From: Bacillota bacterium
GTDB taxonomy: Bacteria > Bacillota > UBA4882 > UBA8346
Assembly (NCBI GenBank): GCA_023429995.1
Contig: JAEZCE010000046.1
Location: forward strand, 124,001-188,000
Length of the DNA stretch: 64,000 bases
Reading direction: 5' to 3'
Shown here: one piece after another, positions 1 through 10,520 of the stretch
Position numbering within the stretch: the first letter of the stretch is position 1
Layout of the letters: each line of letters opens with the position of its first letter
Notes under the pieces: generated by a model
Seen by the model: only the letters and a program-made list of their open reading frames with translations
Told to the model about the DNA's origin: nothing
Database searches by the model: none
Made by a program: the position numbers and the translations under genes

Positions 1-3000
1 GCCCAAGCCGTTTGTAGAAACAACCTTTCCTGTGGATCCATACTTCTCGCAACCAATGGAGAAATCCCAAAAAATAACGGATCAAATTTGTCCACATCCT
101 CAATAAACCCTCCCCATTTGGAATACATTTTTGCAGGTTTATTCTTCTCTGCACTGAAATATCTTTTGTAATCCCATCTCTCCTTGGGAATTTCAGTAAT
201 ACAATCTTTTCCGGATTTTAAATTCAACCAAAATTCTCCAATATCTCTGGCCATCGGATATATTCCACTAATACCTATAATAGCTATATCTTCATATGTT
301 TGATCGTGATCATATACAACCTTTATATCCTGCGATCCCGGGTTAGAAATTGAAATATCATGCTTATTTGCGATTTGTAATTGCTGTTGATTTTTATTGC
401 TGCTGTTGACAACATTTAAAGCCATTTCTTTTAATCTTTCAGAATGATTAATTTCAAAATATTCTGCTAACGAATTGATATTCTTATACTCAAACAATAG
501 TGTCGATGGTAATTGCCCGAATTGTTTTTCAAATTTTTCATTAAGTTGCCCGATCATTATAGAATCAATTCCATAAGAATCCAAGTTTACCATAGAATCG
601 ATTTTTTGAATATCAAGATTTGTAACAGAAGAAATTGCTTCTTTGATAAAATAAACTGCAATATCCTTCAAATTTTTACAATCTTTATATTCGGGAGTAA
701 TTTGATTAATTTGTCTTTCTTCAATATCTTTTGTTTCCTGTAATGCCGATAATGTTGTCTTTATTCCTGGTATATCAGCTATCCAATGACGTTCACGGGC
801 AAATTGATATGTCGGCAATGATACCCGTCTAACTGTTTGGGATTTATGCAATAATCGCCAATTAATTTCCACACCGGCAACCCAAAGGCGAGCTAATTTA
901 ATTAAATTCTTATTATCAATTAAGCTTTGAACAAATTGCCTGCCCTCATTGCCATCCATAACCATATTCATATTTTCATCGCTTTCGCTCACTTCACCAA
1001 TAAAGACATTTTCAATATCTATTTTAGCGTTACTGAAATCTGTCAATTTATCAATCAATTCACTAAAATTTGAAACAACCATTGCCAGACGCTCGCTCAT
1101 TGATTCTCTACCAACCTGTAACGTATAGGCTATGTTTCGAAAAGACATATTATCCTGACAATTTATAGAATTCATAGATATGGGATCATATGCTGAATCA
1201 TGTAATACCGCTTCAGAACCGGTGTGGAAGTTATTTCTAATAAAGTTAATAAAATTAAGAATATTCGCTTTTAACCTGTCTTTATTCTTTGCTGAAAAAA
1301 CAAAGATTTGAGGATCGTCGGAATTATTTAGCATGCTTACTATTTCGTTAATATTATTATTAAAAGCAGTTTTTCCAGAAATTCTCTCATTTTCTCCCGG
1401 AAGTGTTTGAAAAATCTTATTCTCCAAGATTTTTTTGTTTTCTTCAATCTGAAATACAAAATTGGACAGAGTCTTACCAGGACCAACTTCGACAAAGATA
1501 CTATCCGGAATCACCAATAATTCTCTTATTCCATCATATAATCTTACAGTTCTACATGTATGTGCTATCCAGTATTCTTTTGTCATTACTTCCTGACGAT
1601 TAATCCACGTCCCGGTCAGATTAGAAATATAGGGTATTTTGGGTTCCTTAAATTCTATTTTTTCCAAAACTTTTATAAATTCTTCACTAATTGATTCAAG
1701 TAATCTTGAATGAAAAGCCTGGTAAATAGGTAACCTATTGAATACAATACCCATTTCAGTTAACTTATTTTCAAACATAGCAATAGCCTCAAGCGGGCCT
1801 GATACAACACATATAAAACCTGTATTTACTACCGCCAAAGACAGGTTATCGTTAAGCAGGGCCATTACATCTGCTTCCGGCATTAAAACCACTGTCATGG
1901 CGCCTTTTGGGCTATTTTGAATTAATCTCGATCTTTCATAAATCATTAACAATGCTTCCTCGTATGTTATCACTCCTGAAAGGCACGCAGCAACATATTC
2001 ACCCAAACTCTCTCCGATCATCACATTAGGATATATGCCGCAATCCAATAACGATTTGGCCAAAGCAAATTCTACAATAAAAGTAGTGGGGTGACTGATA
2101 ACAGGATGATTAATTTCCTTGGGATTATTTTCCTCATATTTTATATTTCTATCAAATATTTTCCTGTTATCCTGGTTTGTTGAACAATCATTTTTTGTAG
2201 ATGAATCACTATCGATATTATCAGGATATAAGTAACTCAATAAATCAATATTCATATTATTCTTTATAAATGTACAACCCTGATCTACATATTTCTGAAA
2301 TGTTTTATTAGTTTCATAAAGCTCTCTTCCCATATTAACATAGTGTTCGCCTACACCAGAAAACATAAATACAACAGATTTTCTTCCTTCTTCCTTTTCA
2401 TTAAACTCTTCAAGTACAATATGAGCATTCGCCCCGCCGGCACCAAACGAACTTATTCCAGCCCGTCTGGGATATGAATGCTCGCACCCTTCTTGCTTTA
2501 TTTTAACTGGTTCCCAATCTCCTAGTTCCCTTTGAACATAAAATGGAGAATTGACAAAATCAATTTTTGGATTTAATGTTTGTGAATGAAGAGATGGAAC
2601 CAATTTCTTATGCTTCATCTGCAATAAAACTTTTGTTAAACCTGCTATTCCGGCAGTTGATTCCAGATGTCCAATGTTAGATTTTACAGAACCTACTGCG
2701 CAAAATTGTTTATCCAGCGTATATTCGTTGAAAGCTTTATTTAACCCTATGATTTCAATTGGATCTCCAAGGGCTGTCCCTGTACCATGAGCTTCTATAT
2801 AACTTATCGAACGTGGATCAATATTAGAATTCTTTAATGCTTGTTTTATTACATCTGCCTGAGAATTCGGATTAGGAACAGTATATCCGCTTGTTTTTCC
2901 ACCGGTATTAATAAATGTTCCTTTAATAATTCCATATATGTTATCACCATCCCGCCTGGCTTTATCCGCATTTTTTAATAAAACAGCACCTACTCCTTCA

Positions 3001-6000
3001 CCTGCAACAAATCCATCAGCCCCGTCCCCAAAAGTTTTACACTTATCTTCTCGTGAAAGCATATTCATTGCTGTTAATTCTAAATAATGTTTAGGGTGTA
3101 ATATTAAATTCACACCACCGGTCAGAGCAAGACTGCATTCACCGCGCTTTATACTTTCACACGCAAGATGCAATGCCGTCAAAGAAGATGAGCATGCTGT
3201 ATCTAAAGCAATACTTGGCCCATTAAAATTAAAGAAATATGAAACTCGGTTTGCGATAGACCAATTGGAAATATGTGCATTTGTATTCACACCATTTAAT
3301 CTGGCTTCCGCACCAAGGTATTCATAGGTACAATTCATTACTCCTACAAAAACGCCTACATTTCTTTCTAATTGTGATAAATCCTTCCTGGTGTAACCGG
3401 AATCCTCCAAAACCGACCATGCTGCTTCCAGAAACAAACGTTCCTGAGGATCCATCCCTTCTGCTTCTTTGGGTGAAATATTAAAAAACATAGCATCAAA
3501 TTTGTCTATATCTTTAAGAAAACCGCCCCACCTGTTTATACCCAATTTCTCATATTCTTTCCAATTCCATCTTTCTTCCGGGATTAAATCAATACAATTT
3601 ATACCATTTTTTAAATTATCCCAAAAATCCCCAATATTACGTGACTTTGGATATTGACCACTCAGACCAATTATAGCAATGTCATTATTATCTTGATTTA
3701 AAACATTTTCTTTCTCGCCATTCTCAATCCTATTTTTTTCGTTCAAATCATCCCTGGAAATTAGCTCCCTTTTTTTATCAGCTATTGTGCTCCTGAATAT
3801 TGTATTTTTATCAATAATATCAGAATCTGTAACAATATCGCCGGCATCATTCGAATTAAACTTATCCTTTATTTGTTCCTTATGATTTTCCATAAAATAT
3901 TTAGATAACAAGTCAATAGTCATGTTTTCGTAAAGAAGGGTAACCGGCAAATCCCCAAATGTTTCTTCAAATAACCTTATTATTTTCATTCCCGTTAGGG
4001 AATCAACTCCATATTTTTCAAATGTTATATTCTTTTCTATAACGGATTTCTTAACTTTTAAAACCTGAGAAAAAACTCCTTTTACATAATCAACTGTAAG
4101 GTCATATAATTCTTGTTCAGATGATAAATTTTCTACTTTAATAATCGTTTGCTTATAATTATTATTATCAATTTCATCATACTTTTTAGCACTTTCATTC
4201 AATTCTTTTTTATATGAAAAATCAATTTTGTCATTAGTCTTGTGAACTACTAATCTATTAACATTATTCCCTAGTATTCTTTTTATGGCTTCCATACCCT
4301 CATCCGGACTTATGGACTGAATACCTACGGCCAACATACGAGCATTATAGGAATCTGTCGCAACACGTCCGACAGTTCCCCAAAAACCCCAATTTATACT
4401 TATCACAGGATATTTTTCCTTTGAATTTAAGTACTCTGCAAAAACATCCTGGAATGTCGATCCGGCAGAATAATTACTTTGACCAGCATTTCCGAAAATT
4501 GATAAAACTGACGAAAAAAACATAAGAAAATCAAGTTTCTCGGCATTCATCACTCTATGCAGGATCAAACTACCCCTTACTTTCGGGCCTAATGAGCATA
4601 GCAAATCTTCTTCAGTCATAAATTCCAATGATCTATCTCTCAGTTCGATCGCCGAATGAATAACGCCATTGATCGAACCGAATCTTTTTTTTGCTTTTTT
4701 AACGGCTAATGCCATGCTTTCCAAATTTGTCACATCAGCTTGAAAATATTCAACCTCAGCCCCAAATTGTCTAAGTTCACTCAGTTTATCCTGTATTTTG
4801 CCCCCCAATTCACTTCTTCCAATAATTATTAATTTCGCTTTAACTTCATTTGCAAGATATTTTCCCAATTCAAATCCGATGCCGCCGGCTCCTCCCAATA
4901 TCAAATATACTCCTTGTTGCTTAAACGGAGTCTCATTTACTACAGACAATATTGTAGGATCTAATTTTTGGATGAACCTTTTCCCGTTTCTAAAAGCGGT
5001 AATAAATCCAGTCTTATTTCCAGGTTCAGCAATAATCTGCTCCGCAATTGATAATAAGCCAGAATCGTTCCAAACTTTATCCTTTTTCATACCAATGTCA
5101 ATACAACTTATATCCAATACTGGATATTCCCTTAATAAGGATTTTGTAAATCCATGCAAACTCGCATAATTCGGGCCTGGTTCACTGTCAGTATTAATTG
5201 GATAGACGTCGTTGGTGATTATTTTCAATGTCATTTTTTGTTTTGTTAAATTGTATTTTATCAATGATTTTATCAATCTAAAAAGACTAATGATTCCATA
5301 TTTTTGGCATTTTTCCAATGTTTTCAGATCGGTTATATCAACCTCTTCATTATTAAATCCTCCAAGGAAATAGATTGCATCTATCCCCTTGTCACTGATC
5401 AGATTTATGCAATTATCCAATTCGGCGGGATCATCAATATTAATTTCATAATAACCATTGGAATGCTGTTTGGTAACATTACTTAATAAAATTGTTATTA
5501 CATCATCCTGACCGTACGCATTTACAAGGGCTTCAACCAAGTTGCCGCTATCCGTCTGACTTATAATAACAATCCGATTCTTTATTTTATTTAATCCCTT
5601 TATTCTTACTTCTGAATTAATCTCAAGGGGAGATTCAACCCAGTTTAAATTATAATATATACTTTGGTTAATTTTTTGTTTAAAAACAACTTGAGATGAA
5701 ACATCCAGCTCTTTTATTGAAACTTCATGAAGCTTAACACATATCAATCCTCGTTCATCTATCAGAGCAACGTTAAATTTTAAATTTCCCGCAGATGTTA
5801 CATATGAATACATATTTGTTTTGAGCGGATGTAAGATTTCGACTTCCTCAATACCAATAGGTACCATTGGATTTTGAATACTTTGATCTGTATGGTTATT
5901 AAATAAGCTGCTTATTACTTGTAAAGCAGAATCCATTAAAGCCGGATTTAGAGTATAGTCATTTAATTGGTCCTTATATTCATCCGGCAACGAAATATAC

Positions 6001-9000
6001 CCTATCGCTTCTCTATCATTACTCCATATTTGATTAACTCCTTGAAAATACGGGCCATATGTTATCCCCAAACTATTAAATTTTTTGTACACTTCCATTT
6101 TGTCTGCTTCATAACAGCTTTCTGCCTTGATGTCGTTTATTGATATAAATTCGGACTTTCTTTCAGACTGTTTTTCACACAGCCTATATTTGCCTTCAGC
6201 ATGAATAATGGCACTTTCCTGATTATCGGTTTTAACCTGCCAATAAATCTGATTGCCAGTTTCTCTTATTATTAACCGAACATCTTCAGAATGAGTAACA
6301 ATGAGCGGGTGTATCCATGACACATGATTAATAATAATACCATTATCATCTAATATATTTGAAATACAAGCATATGCCATTTCCAAATAACCGACAGCAG
6401 GAAATACTTTACAATCAAACACTTTATGATCACGTAGAATAATTTGACTTGTTGTTAATGATTTTTTAAAAATAATACCCTGACTTGGAAATTTATAAAG
6501 AATTTTATCAATTAACGGGTGGTGTTCTAAAATTGAATTGGCATTTAATGATTTTGAATTAAAAGTCACCCAACATTTATTTTTGGCAAATGGATAAACA
6601 GGCAATGACAATCGCTTCGGTAATTTATTTTTATATAATAGCTTCCAATTGATTGCCATTCCATCAACCCAAAGAGCCGCAATATTTGATAATTTATCAC
6701 TATTAATCCATTTTTCTATTAATTCTATGAATCCCTCATCATGATTTAATGTTTTTGACTTTACATTCTCAATCAGATTGCCTTTATATAAGCCTTCAAT
6801 ATTAACGCAGCCTTTTAAATATAAGCTCAATTTTTCAGTAAGTTCCTCTATATTCTTTACAACTACCGCAAGACGATCTTCCATTTCGTTCCGGCCAACT
6901 TGTAATGTATAGGCAATATTTTGGAGGTCTACTTTTGAAGAATCATTTAAACTTATATTATTCAAGAAATCAAATAGAAGTTTGGCATATTCGTATAGTC
7001 TTTCTTCATTTTTGGCAGATAATACGATTATATATGAATTGTTCCCATCAATTTTTTGACCCAAACCTCTTTCATCTATATACTCTTCCAAAACTACATG
7101 TGCGTTTGAACCACCAAAACCGAATGAACTGACACCTGCAATTCTTGGCAAAAAATTCCCATGCATATCCTTTATACATTCCCACGGTTTAGTTTCATCC
7201 AGAATATAAAATGGACTCTCATTTAAATCGATATATGGATTTAATTCATTAAAATGAAGGTTTTTTGTTAACAATTTGTACTTCATAGATAATAAAACTT
7301 TTATGACCCCGGCTATTCCTGCAGCCGCTTCTAAATGACCAAAATATGTCTTAGCAGCTCCTAATGCGCAATAATGTTTGTTTTCAAACCCATTTTTCTG
7401 ATGTTTTTCATTTAAAAACTTAAAAGCTTTTTTTAATCCGTTGATTTCGACAGGATCGCCCAATTTAGTACCGGTACCATGAGTCTCAATATAACTTACA
7501 GAATATGGATTTACACATGCCTCCTCATACGCATTTATTATTAATTGAGCCTGGGAATTTACATTCGGGGCCATTAATGACTTGGCCCGGCCACCATGAT
7601 TTACTGAAACACCCTTAATTATTCCATATATATGGTCTTCATCTGCTTCTGCCGCTCTTAGCGGTTTCAACATAATAGCTCCGGCTCCTTCTCCCCTGAC
7701 ATAACCATCAGCTTTCTTATCAAATGTTTTACATCTGCCATCGCTGGCTATCACTCCGGAATTAGTGAAGATTTGACTAATTGAAGGGTCGAGAATTATA
7801 TTTATGCCTCCCGCAATAGCGATATCACAATCACCATTTTGAATGCTTCTTACTGCTCGGTGAATCGCTACAATAGAACTGGAACAAGCCGTATCAATAG
7901 CTTCGCTAGGTCCGTTTAAGTTTAATAAATAAGATATCCTATTGGCTATTACTGAATGCGCAAACCCGGTTCCGACATGGGATTCAATTGCCGATTTGCT
8001 TCTTTTCACAATATCAATATAATCCGATGTTGCAACACCGACAAATATCCCTGTATTGGTTCCTGACAGATCGGTTGTTTTATAACCAGCATCTTCGATT
8101 GTACCCCAGGCAACCTCTAAAAATATCCTTTGCTGTGGATCCATAGTTTCTGCTTCAAGAGGTGATATCCCAAAAAATATCGGGTCAAATTTATCAACAT
8201 TATTAATAAAACCACCCCATCGGTTTAGACAATCCTCCCCAAACATTTCTTCATAATCCCAGCGTTCTTTTGGAATTTCACATATTAAATCTTTTTCATT
8301 TATAAAATTAGCCCACAACGCTTCCAAATTATCAGATTGTGGCATTATGCCATTCATCCCTATAATAGCTATGTCTTCTCGATCATTTTGTTCTTTAAAA
8401 TTATTGTTTATTAAATTTACATTTTTATAAACTCCACTAACCTGTTCGTTTTCTTTTTTCTCAACCTTCTCCAATTGGGTAAATTCATTTATTGTTTTTT
8501 CCGTTTGAGAATAGTAAGAATCGAAATTCCTTTTATATTCATTATATAAAAACTGAGAAATAGAAGAAATTGATAGGAACTCGATCTCAAAAAATATTGC
8601 CGGTGTAATCGTTATATTATACTTATTATTCACATCATTACTGAAGTTAATAATTTGAATTGAACTTAATCCATAATTATTGATGTTTTCATCGATATCA
8701 AGATTTGATTTCGAGATCTCCAAAATAGTTGCGATAATACTTAATATATCGTTTTTTAAATATTTTAATATTTCCGTTTCTTCAATAACGGATACGGGTT
8801 TTCTTTTCTTAGTGGTAACTTTGTTTTCGGATTGATAAATGTCTTCAAACATTATTTTATTACCTTTTAAGGATTCAATTTTTTCTTTGTCATATGATAT
8901 CTCAATTTTCCTTGGTACTTTGTATCGTGCAATGTTTTTAGTCAATTCTTTCACTGCATTGAGAATAATTTTTGTTATTTCCTTCTCAGAATCTATATTT

Positions 9001-10508
9001 GTTAAATTCTTAAACTGCTCCTTTATTTTCACAAGGTTCGGCATAACAATTGCATCAGGATGTTCCCCGAGCACCTTATCAAGAACAGGATATACACATA
9101 CCTGTGAAATTAATGCACTTTTTAGTAATATTTTTTCAATCTCCTGTGGGTACACATTTTTTCCGCCAATATTAACAATCACATTCTTTTTTCTTCCTGT
9201 TATATAAACAAACCCTTCAGAATCGATTCTGGCAATATCTCCTGTGTGAAGCCACCCATCCGAATCAATTACTTCAGAAGTTTCTTTGGGCTTTTTATAA
9301 TATCCTGCCATTATGCTTGGACCCCGAACAAGTAACTCCCCGTTACCGTTTTCATCTCCCTGTTCTATCCTTATCTCAACATCTGGCAAAGGGAAACCTA
9401 TAGATCCGGGTCGATTAAAATTGGGACGATTAAGACATACAGCAGGAGCATATTCGGATAATCCATACCCTTGGATGACTTTAATGTTAAGATTTTCAAA
9501 TTCATCGATTATATGCTTATGAATAGAAGCCCCACCTACAAGCAAGTATTTAATAGTGTCCAGTTTAATATTATCCCTTATAATTTTATTAAGTATTTGT
9601 TTTAAGTATATAGGTACTGTACTAAAGATTTTCGCTTTTGTTTCTTTAATTGTCATTATCATTTCAGCCACACTAGATGAATCTAAAATATCAACCCGGG
9701 CTTGGCAAATAAGCGGCATTATCATTTGAAAGATTGTAGGATACGTATGATTAAACGGTAAAGCAGCGACACAGATATCGCCAGGATCTGCATAACCATC
9801 CAACTGTTTCATGGCTGCCTGGGCATTTGACATTAATGCCTTATGTTCCAATTGTACAATTATATCATCATGCATGCATATCATTGATGCGATATCATAA
9901 GATTCAACTTTTTGATTTTTAAATAAGGAAATCGCATCTTCACTAATTTGCAACCCTGCTTTAATCATTAGTTCGTAACTTAAAAGTTTTGACTCTTCAA
10001 ACAAAACACCGGAATCCCCGATTTCACCTGGTAAATTGGCTATTATCTTCAAGTTTTTTTCCAATTCATCTTGATTTATCAATTCCTGATCAAAACATAT
10101 TACTTTTTCAAGTTTCTTGCATCTGCCCTTAATTTTCATTAATGATTCAAAATAACCGCCTGATAAAAAAATAAATTTCATATCACTATTTTTAATAACA
10201 GACAAAAAATCATCAGTTCCTACATATATATCTACAGGAACAATAATTGCACCAATTGATGTTACAGCCAGATATACAATTGGCCATTCCAGACGATTTC
10301 CAGAACAAATACCTATTTTATCACCTTTTTTTATACCCATTTTAATAAGTACAGCACCCAAAAGACAGACATTGTTTAACAAATCTTTATATGATATTTT
10401 GATTGTTTGGCCTTTAATTTTTATACAAAATGCTATAGCATCTGTTGCATAATATTCAAAACACTCAACGAGATCTCGAATTGTTTTAAATTTTATATTA
10501 TTCTTCAT
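1..10508 (-). CDS. Modular polyketide synthase, mainly trans-AT type (3' end outside window)
   Basis: One uninterrupted frame of about 3500 codons reads from the ATG at 10508 off the left edge. Domains in order (residues): AMP-ligase-like 1-550; ACP1, Ser616 in GLSS; KS1 711-1142, Cys875 in DTACSSS; DH, His1361 and Asp1526; KR, GGAGGIG at 1872 and Tyr2013; ACP2, Ser2170 in GVDS; KS2 from 2276, Cys2439; AT, Ser2834 in GESLGEY and His2933 in AFHS; ACP3, Ser3316 in GIDS; KS3 from 3406, cut by the window. Module 1 has no AT, as in trans-AT systems, and two free-standing ATs lie upstream. AAAGGA precedes the start; a second in-frame ATG lies 12 bases earlier at 10520, but with no spacing from that site. 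The A+T-rich coding suggests transfer. The product is unknown. Confidence 0.93.
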   Translation of the reverse strand, partial: MKNNIKFKTIRDLVECFEYYATDAIAFCIKIKGQTIKISYKDLLNNVCLLGAVLIKMGIKKGDKIGICSGNRLEWPIVYLAVTSIGAIIVPVDIYVGTDDFLSVIKNSDMKFIFLSGGYFESLMKIKGRCKKLEKVICFDQELINQDELEKNLKIIANLPGEIGDSGVLFEESKLLSYELMIKAGLQISEDAISLFKNQKVESYDIASMICMHDDIIVQLEHKALMSNAQAAMKQLDGYADPGDICVAALPFNHTYPTIFQMIMPLICQARVDILDSSSVAEMIMTIKETKAKIFSTVPIYLKQILNKIIRDNIKLDTIKYLLVGGASIHKHIIDEFENLNIKVIQGYGLSEYAPAVCLNRPNFNRPGSIGFPLPDVEIRIEQGDENGNGELLVRGPSIMAGYYKKPKETSEVIDSDGWLHTGDIARIDSEGFVYITGRKKNVIVNIGGKNVYPQEIEKILLKSALISQVCVYPVLDKVLGEHPDAIVMPNLVKIKEQFKNLTNIDSEKEITKIILNAVKELTKNIARYKVPRKIEISYDKEKIESLKGNKIMFEDIYQSENKVTTKKRKPVSVIEETEILKYLKNDILSIIATILEISKSNLDIDENINNYGLSSIQIINFSNDVNNKYNITITPAIFFEIEFLSISSISQFLYNEYKRNFDSYYSQTEKTINEFTQLEKVEKKENEQVSGVYKNVNLINNNFKEQNDREDIAIIGMNGIMPQSDNLEALWANFINEKDLICEIPKERWDYEEMFGEDCLNRWGGFINNVDKFDPIFFGISPLEAETMDPQQRIFLEVAWGTIEDAGYKTTDLSGTNTGIFVGVATSDYIDIVKRSKSAIESHVGTGFAHSVIANRISYLLNLNGPSEAIDTACSSSIVAIHRAVRSIQNGDCDIAIAGGINIILDPSISQIFTNSGVIASDGRCKTFDKKADGYVRGEGAGAIMLKPLRAAEADEDHIYGIIKGVSVNHGGRAKSLMAPNVNSQAQLIINAYEEACVNPYSVSYIETHGTGTKLGDPVEINGLKKAFKFLNEKHQKNGFENKHYCALGAAKTYFGHLEAAAGIAGVIKVLLSMKYKLLTKNLHFNELNPYIDLNESPFYILDETKPWECIKDMHGNFLPRIAGVSSFGFGGSNAHVVLEEYIDERGLGQKIDGNNSYIIVLSAKNEERLYEYAKLLFDFLNNISLNDSSKVDLQNIAYTLQVGRNEMEDRLAVVVKNIEELTEKLSLYLKGCVNIEGLYKGNLIENVKSKTLNHDEGFIELIEKWINSDKLSNIAALWVDGMAINWKLLYKNKLPKRLSLPVYPFAKNKCWVTFNSKSLNANSILEHHPLIDKILYKFPSQGIIFKKSLTTSQIILRDHKVFDCKVFPAVGYLEMAYACISNILDDNGIIINHVSWIHPLIVTHSEDVRLIIRETGNQIYWQVKTDNQESAIIHAEGKYRLCEKQSERKSEFISINDIKAESCYEADKMEVYKKFNSLGITYGPYFQGVNQIWSNDREAIGYISLPDEYKDQLNDYTLNPALMDSALQVISSLFNNHTDQSIQNPMVPIGIEEVEILHPLKTNMYSYVTSAGNLKFNVALIDERGLICVKLHEVSIKELDVSSQVVFKQKINQSIYYNLNWVESPLEINSEVRIKGLNKIKNRIVIISQTDSGNLVEALVNAYGQDDVITILLSNVTKQHSNGYYEINIDDPAELDNCINLISDKGIDAIYFLGGFNNEEVDITDLKTLEKCQKYGIISLFRLIKSLIKYNLTKQKMTLKIITNDVYPINTDSEPGPNYASLHGFTKSLLREYPVLDISCIDIGMKKDKVWNDSGLLSIAEQIIAEPGNKTGFITAFRNGKRFIQKLDPTILSVVNETPFKQQGVYLILGGAGGIGFELGKYLANEVKAKLIIIGRSELGGKIQDKLSELRQFGAEVEYFQADVTNLESMALAVKKAKKRFGSINGVIHSAIELRDRSLEFMTEEDLLCSLGPKVRGSLILHRVMNAEKLDFLMFFSSVLSIFGNAGQSNYSAGSTFQDVFAEYLNSKEKYPVISINWGFWGTVGRVATDSYNARMLAVGIQSISPDEGMEAIKRILGNNVNRLVVHKTNDKIDFSYKKELNESAKKYDEIDNNNYKQTIIKVENLSSEQELYDLTVDYVKGVFSQVLKVKKSVIEKNITFEKYGVDSLTGMKIIRLFEETFGDLPVTLLYENMTIDLLSKYFMENHKEQIKDKFNSNDAGDIVTDSDIIDKNTIFRSTIADKKRELISRDDLNEKNRIENGEKENVLNQDNNDIAIIGLSGQYPKSRNIGDFWDNLKNGINCIDLIPEERWNWKEYEKLGINRWGGFLKDIDKFDAMFFNISPKEAEGMDPQERLFLEAAWSVLEDSGYTRKDLSQLERNVGVFVGVMNCTYEYLGAEARLNGVNTNAHISNWSIANRVSYFFNFNGPSIALDTACSSSLTALHLACESIKRGECSLALTGGVNLILHPKHYLELTAMNMLSREDKCKTFGDGADGFVAGEGVGAVLLKNADKARRDGDNIYGIIKGTFINTGGKTSGYTVPNPNSQADVIKQALKNSNIDPRSISYIEAHGTGTALGDPIEIIGLNKAFNEYTLDKQFCAVGSVKSNIGHLESTAGIAGLTKVLLQMKHKKLVPSLHSQTLNPKIDFVNSPFYVQRELGDWEPVKIKQEGCEHSYPRRAGISSFGAGGANAHIVLEEFNEKEEGRKSVVFMFSGVGEHYVNMGRELYETNKTFQKYVDQGCTFIKNNMNIDLLSYLYPDNIDSDSSTKNDCSTNQDNRKIFDRNIKYEENNPKEINHPVISHPTTFIVEFALAKSLLDCGIYPNVMIGESLGEYVAACLSGVITYEEALLMIYERSRLIQNSPKGAMTVVLMPEADVMALLNDNLSLAVVNTGFICVVSGPLEAIAMFENKLTEMGIVFNRLPIYQAFHSRLLESISEEFIKVLEKIEFKEPKIPYISNLTGTWINRQEVMTKEYWIAHTCRTVRLYDGIRELLVIPDSIFVEVGPGKTLSNFVFQIEENKKILENKIFQTLPGENERISGKTAFNNNINEIVSMLNNSDDPQIFVFSAKNKDRLKANILNFINFIRNNFHTGSEAVLHDSAYDPISMNSINCQDNMSFRNIAYTLQVGRESMSERLAMVVSNFSELIDKLTDFSNAKIDIENVFIGEVSESDENMNMVMDGNEGRQFVQSLIDNKNLIKLARLWVAGVEINWRLLHKSQTVRRVSLPTYQFARERHWIADIPGIKTTLSALQETKDIEERQINQITPEYKDCKNLKDIAVYFIKEAISSVTNLDIQKIDSMVNLDSYGIDSIMIGQLNEKFEKQFGQLPSTLLFEYKNINSLAEYFEINHSERLKEMALNVVNSSNKNQQQLQIANKHDISISNPGSQDIKVVYDHDQTYEDIAIIGISGIYPMARDIGEFWLNLKSGKDCITEIPKERWDYKRYFSAEKNKPAKMYSKWGGFIEDVDKFDPLFFGISPLVARSMDPQERLFLQTAW
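414..3689 (-). other. PKS module 2: KS-AT-ACP with an embedded acyltransferase
   Basis: KS2 has DTACSSS, EAHGTGTALGDP and GHLESTAG. It is followed by an AT domain whose nucleophile motif is GESLGEY (usual GHSxGE; His is Glu) with a normal QAFHS motif. The post-AT linker RRVSLPTYQFARERHWI leads to ACP3 (YGIDSIM). No reductive domains are present, so the beta-keto group would be kept. An embedded AT beside AT-less modules suggests this one position uses a special extender. The glycerate-derived unit from the Fkb-like genes at 13104-16405 is an attractive but unproved candidate. Confidence 0.82.
3864..8378 (-). other. PKS module 1: KS-DH-KR-ACP, no AT
   Basis: KS1 shows the Cys-His-His set (DTACSSS, ETHGTGTKLGDP, GHLEAAAG). 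The DH has His1361 in DHKVFDCKVFP; the glycine usual four residues after the His is Asp. It also has the second acid Asp1526 in DSALQ. The KR has GGAGGIG, the active Tyr2013 in NYSAG and an Asp in HSAIELRDRSL, as in B-type reductases. ACP2 carries YGVDSLTG. No AT lies between KS and DH, so the extender must come from a free-standing AT. The predicted output is reduction and dehydration of the first extension unit. Confidence 0.85.
8409..10508 (-). other. PKS loading region: degenerate CoA-ligase-like domain plus ACP1
   Basis: Residues 1-550 have the adenylate-forming fold. Visible motifs are QGYGLSE (A5-like), WLHTGD (A7-like) and GRKKNVIVNIGGKN (A8-like). The segment that should carry the SGTTG...PKG phosphate loop (about residues 205-225, nt 9850-9890) instead reads SMICMHDDIIVQLEHKAL, so the loop is missing. 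The frame then continues without a stop into ACP1, whose phosphopantetheine serine is Ser616 in NYGLSSIQ (the usual Asp before it is Ser). CAL-ACP loading modules normally activate a fatty or aryl acid starter; whether this one can is doubtful. Confidence 0.8.
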
Positions 10509-10520
10509 TTTTATAACCAT

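Noticed and set aside
8765..8860. A gene boundary between the AMP-ligase and the ACP-KS part of the PKS
   Set aside because: On recounting, the frame continues through this point without a stop (…ESLKGNKMFEDIYQ…), so ligase and PKS are one protein.
513..9522. Plus-strand frames of 60-123 codons across the PKS region
   Set aside because: They are antisense to one continuous, motif-rich PKS frame and have no ribosome sites or family resemblance.
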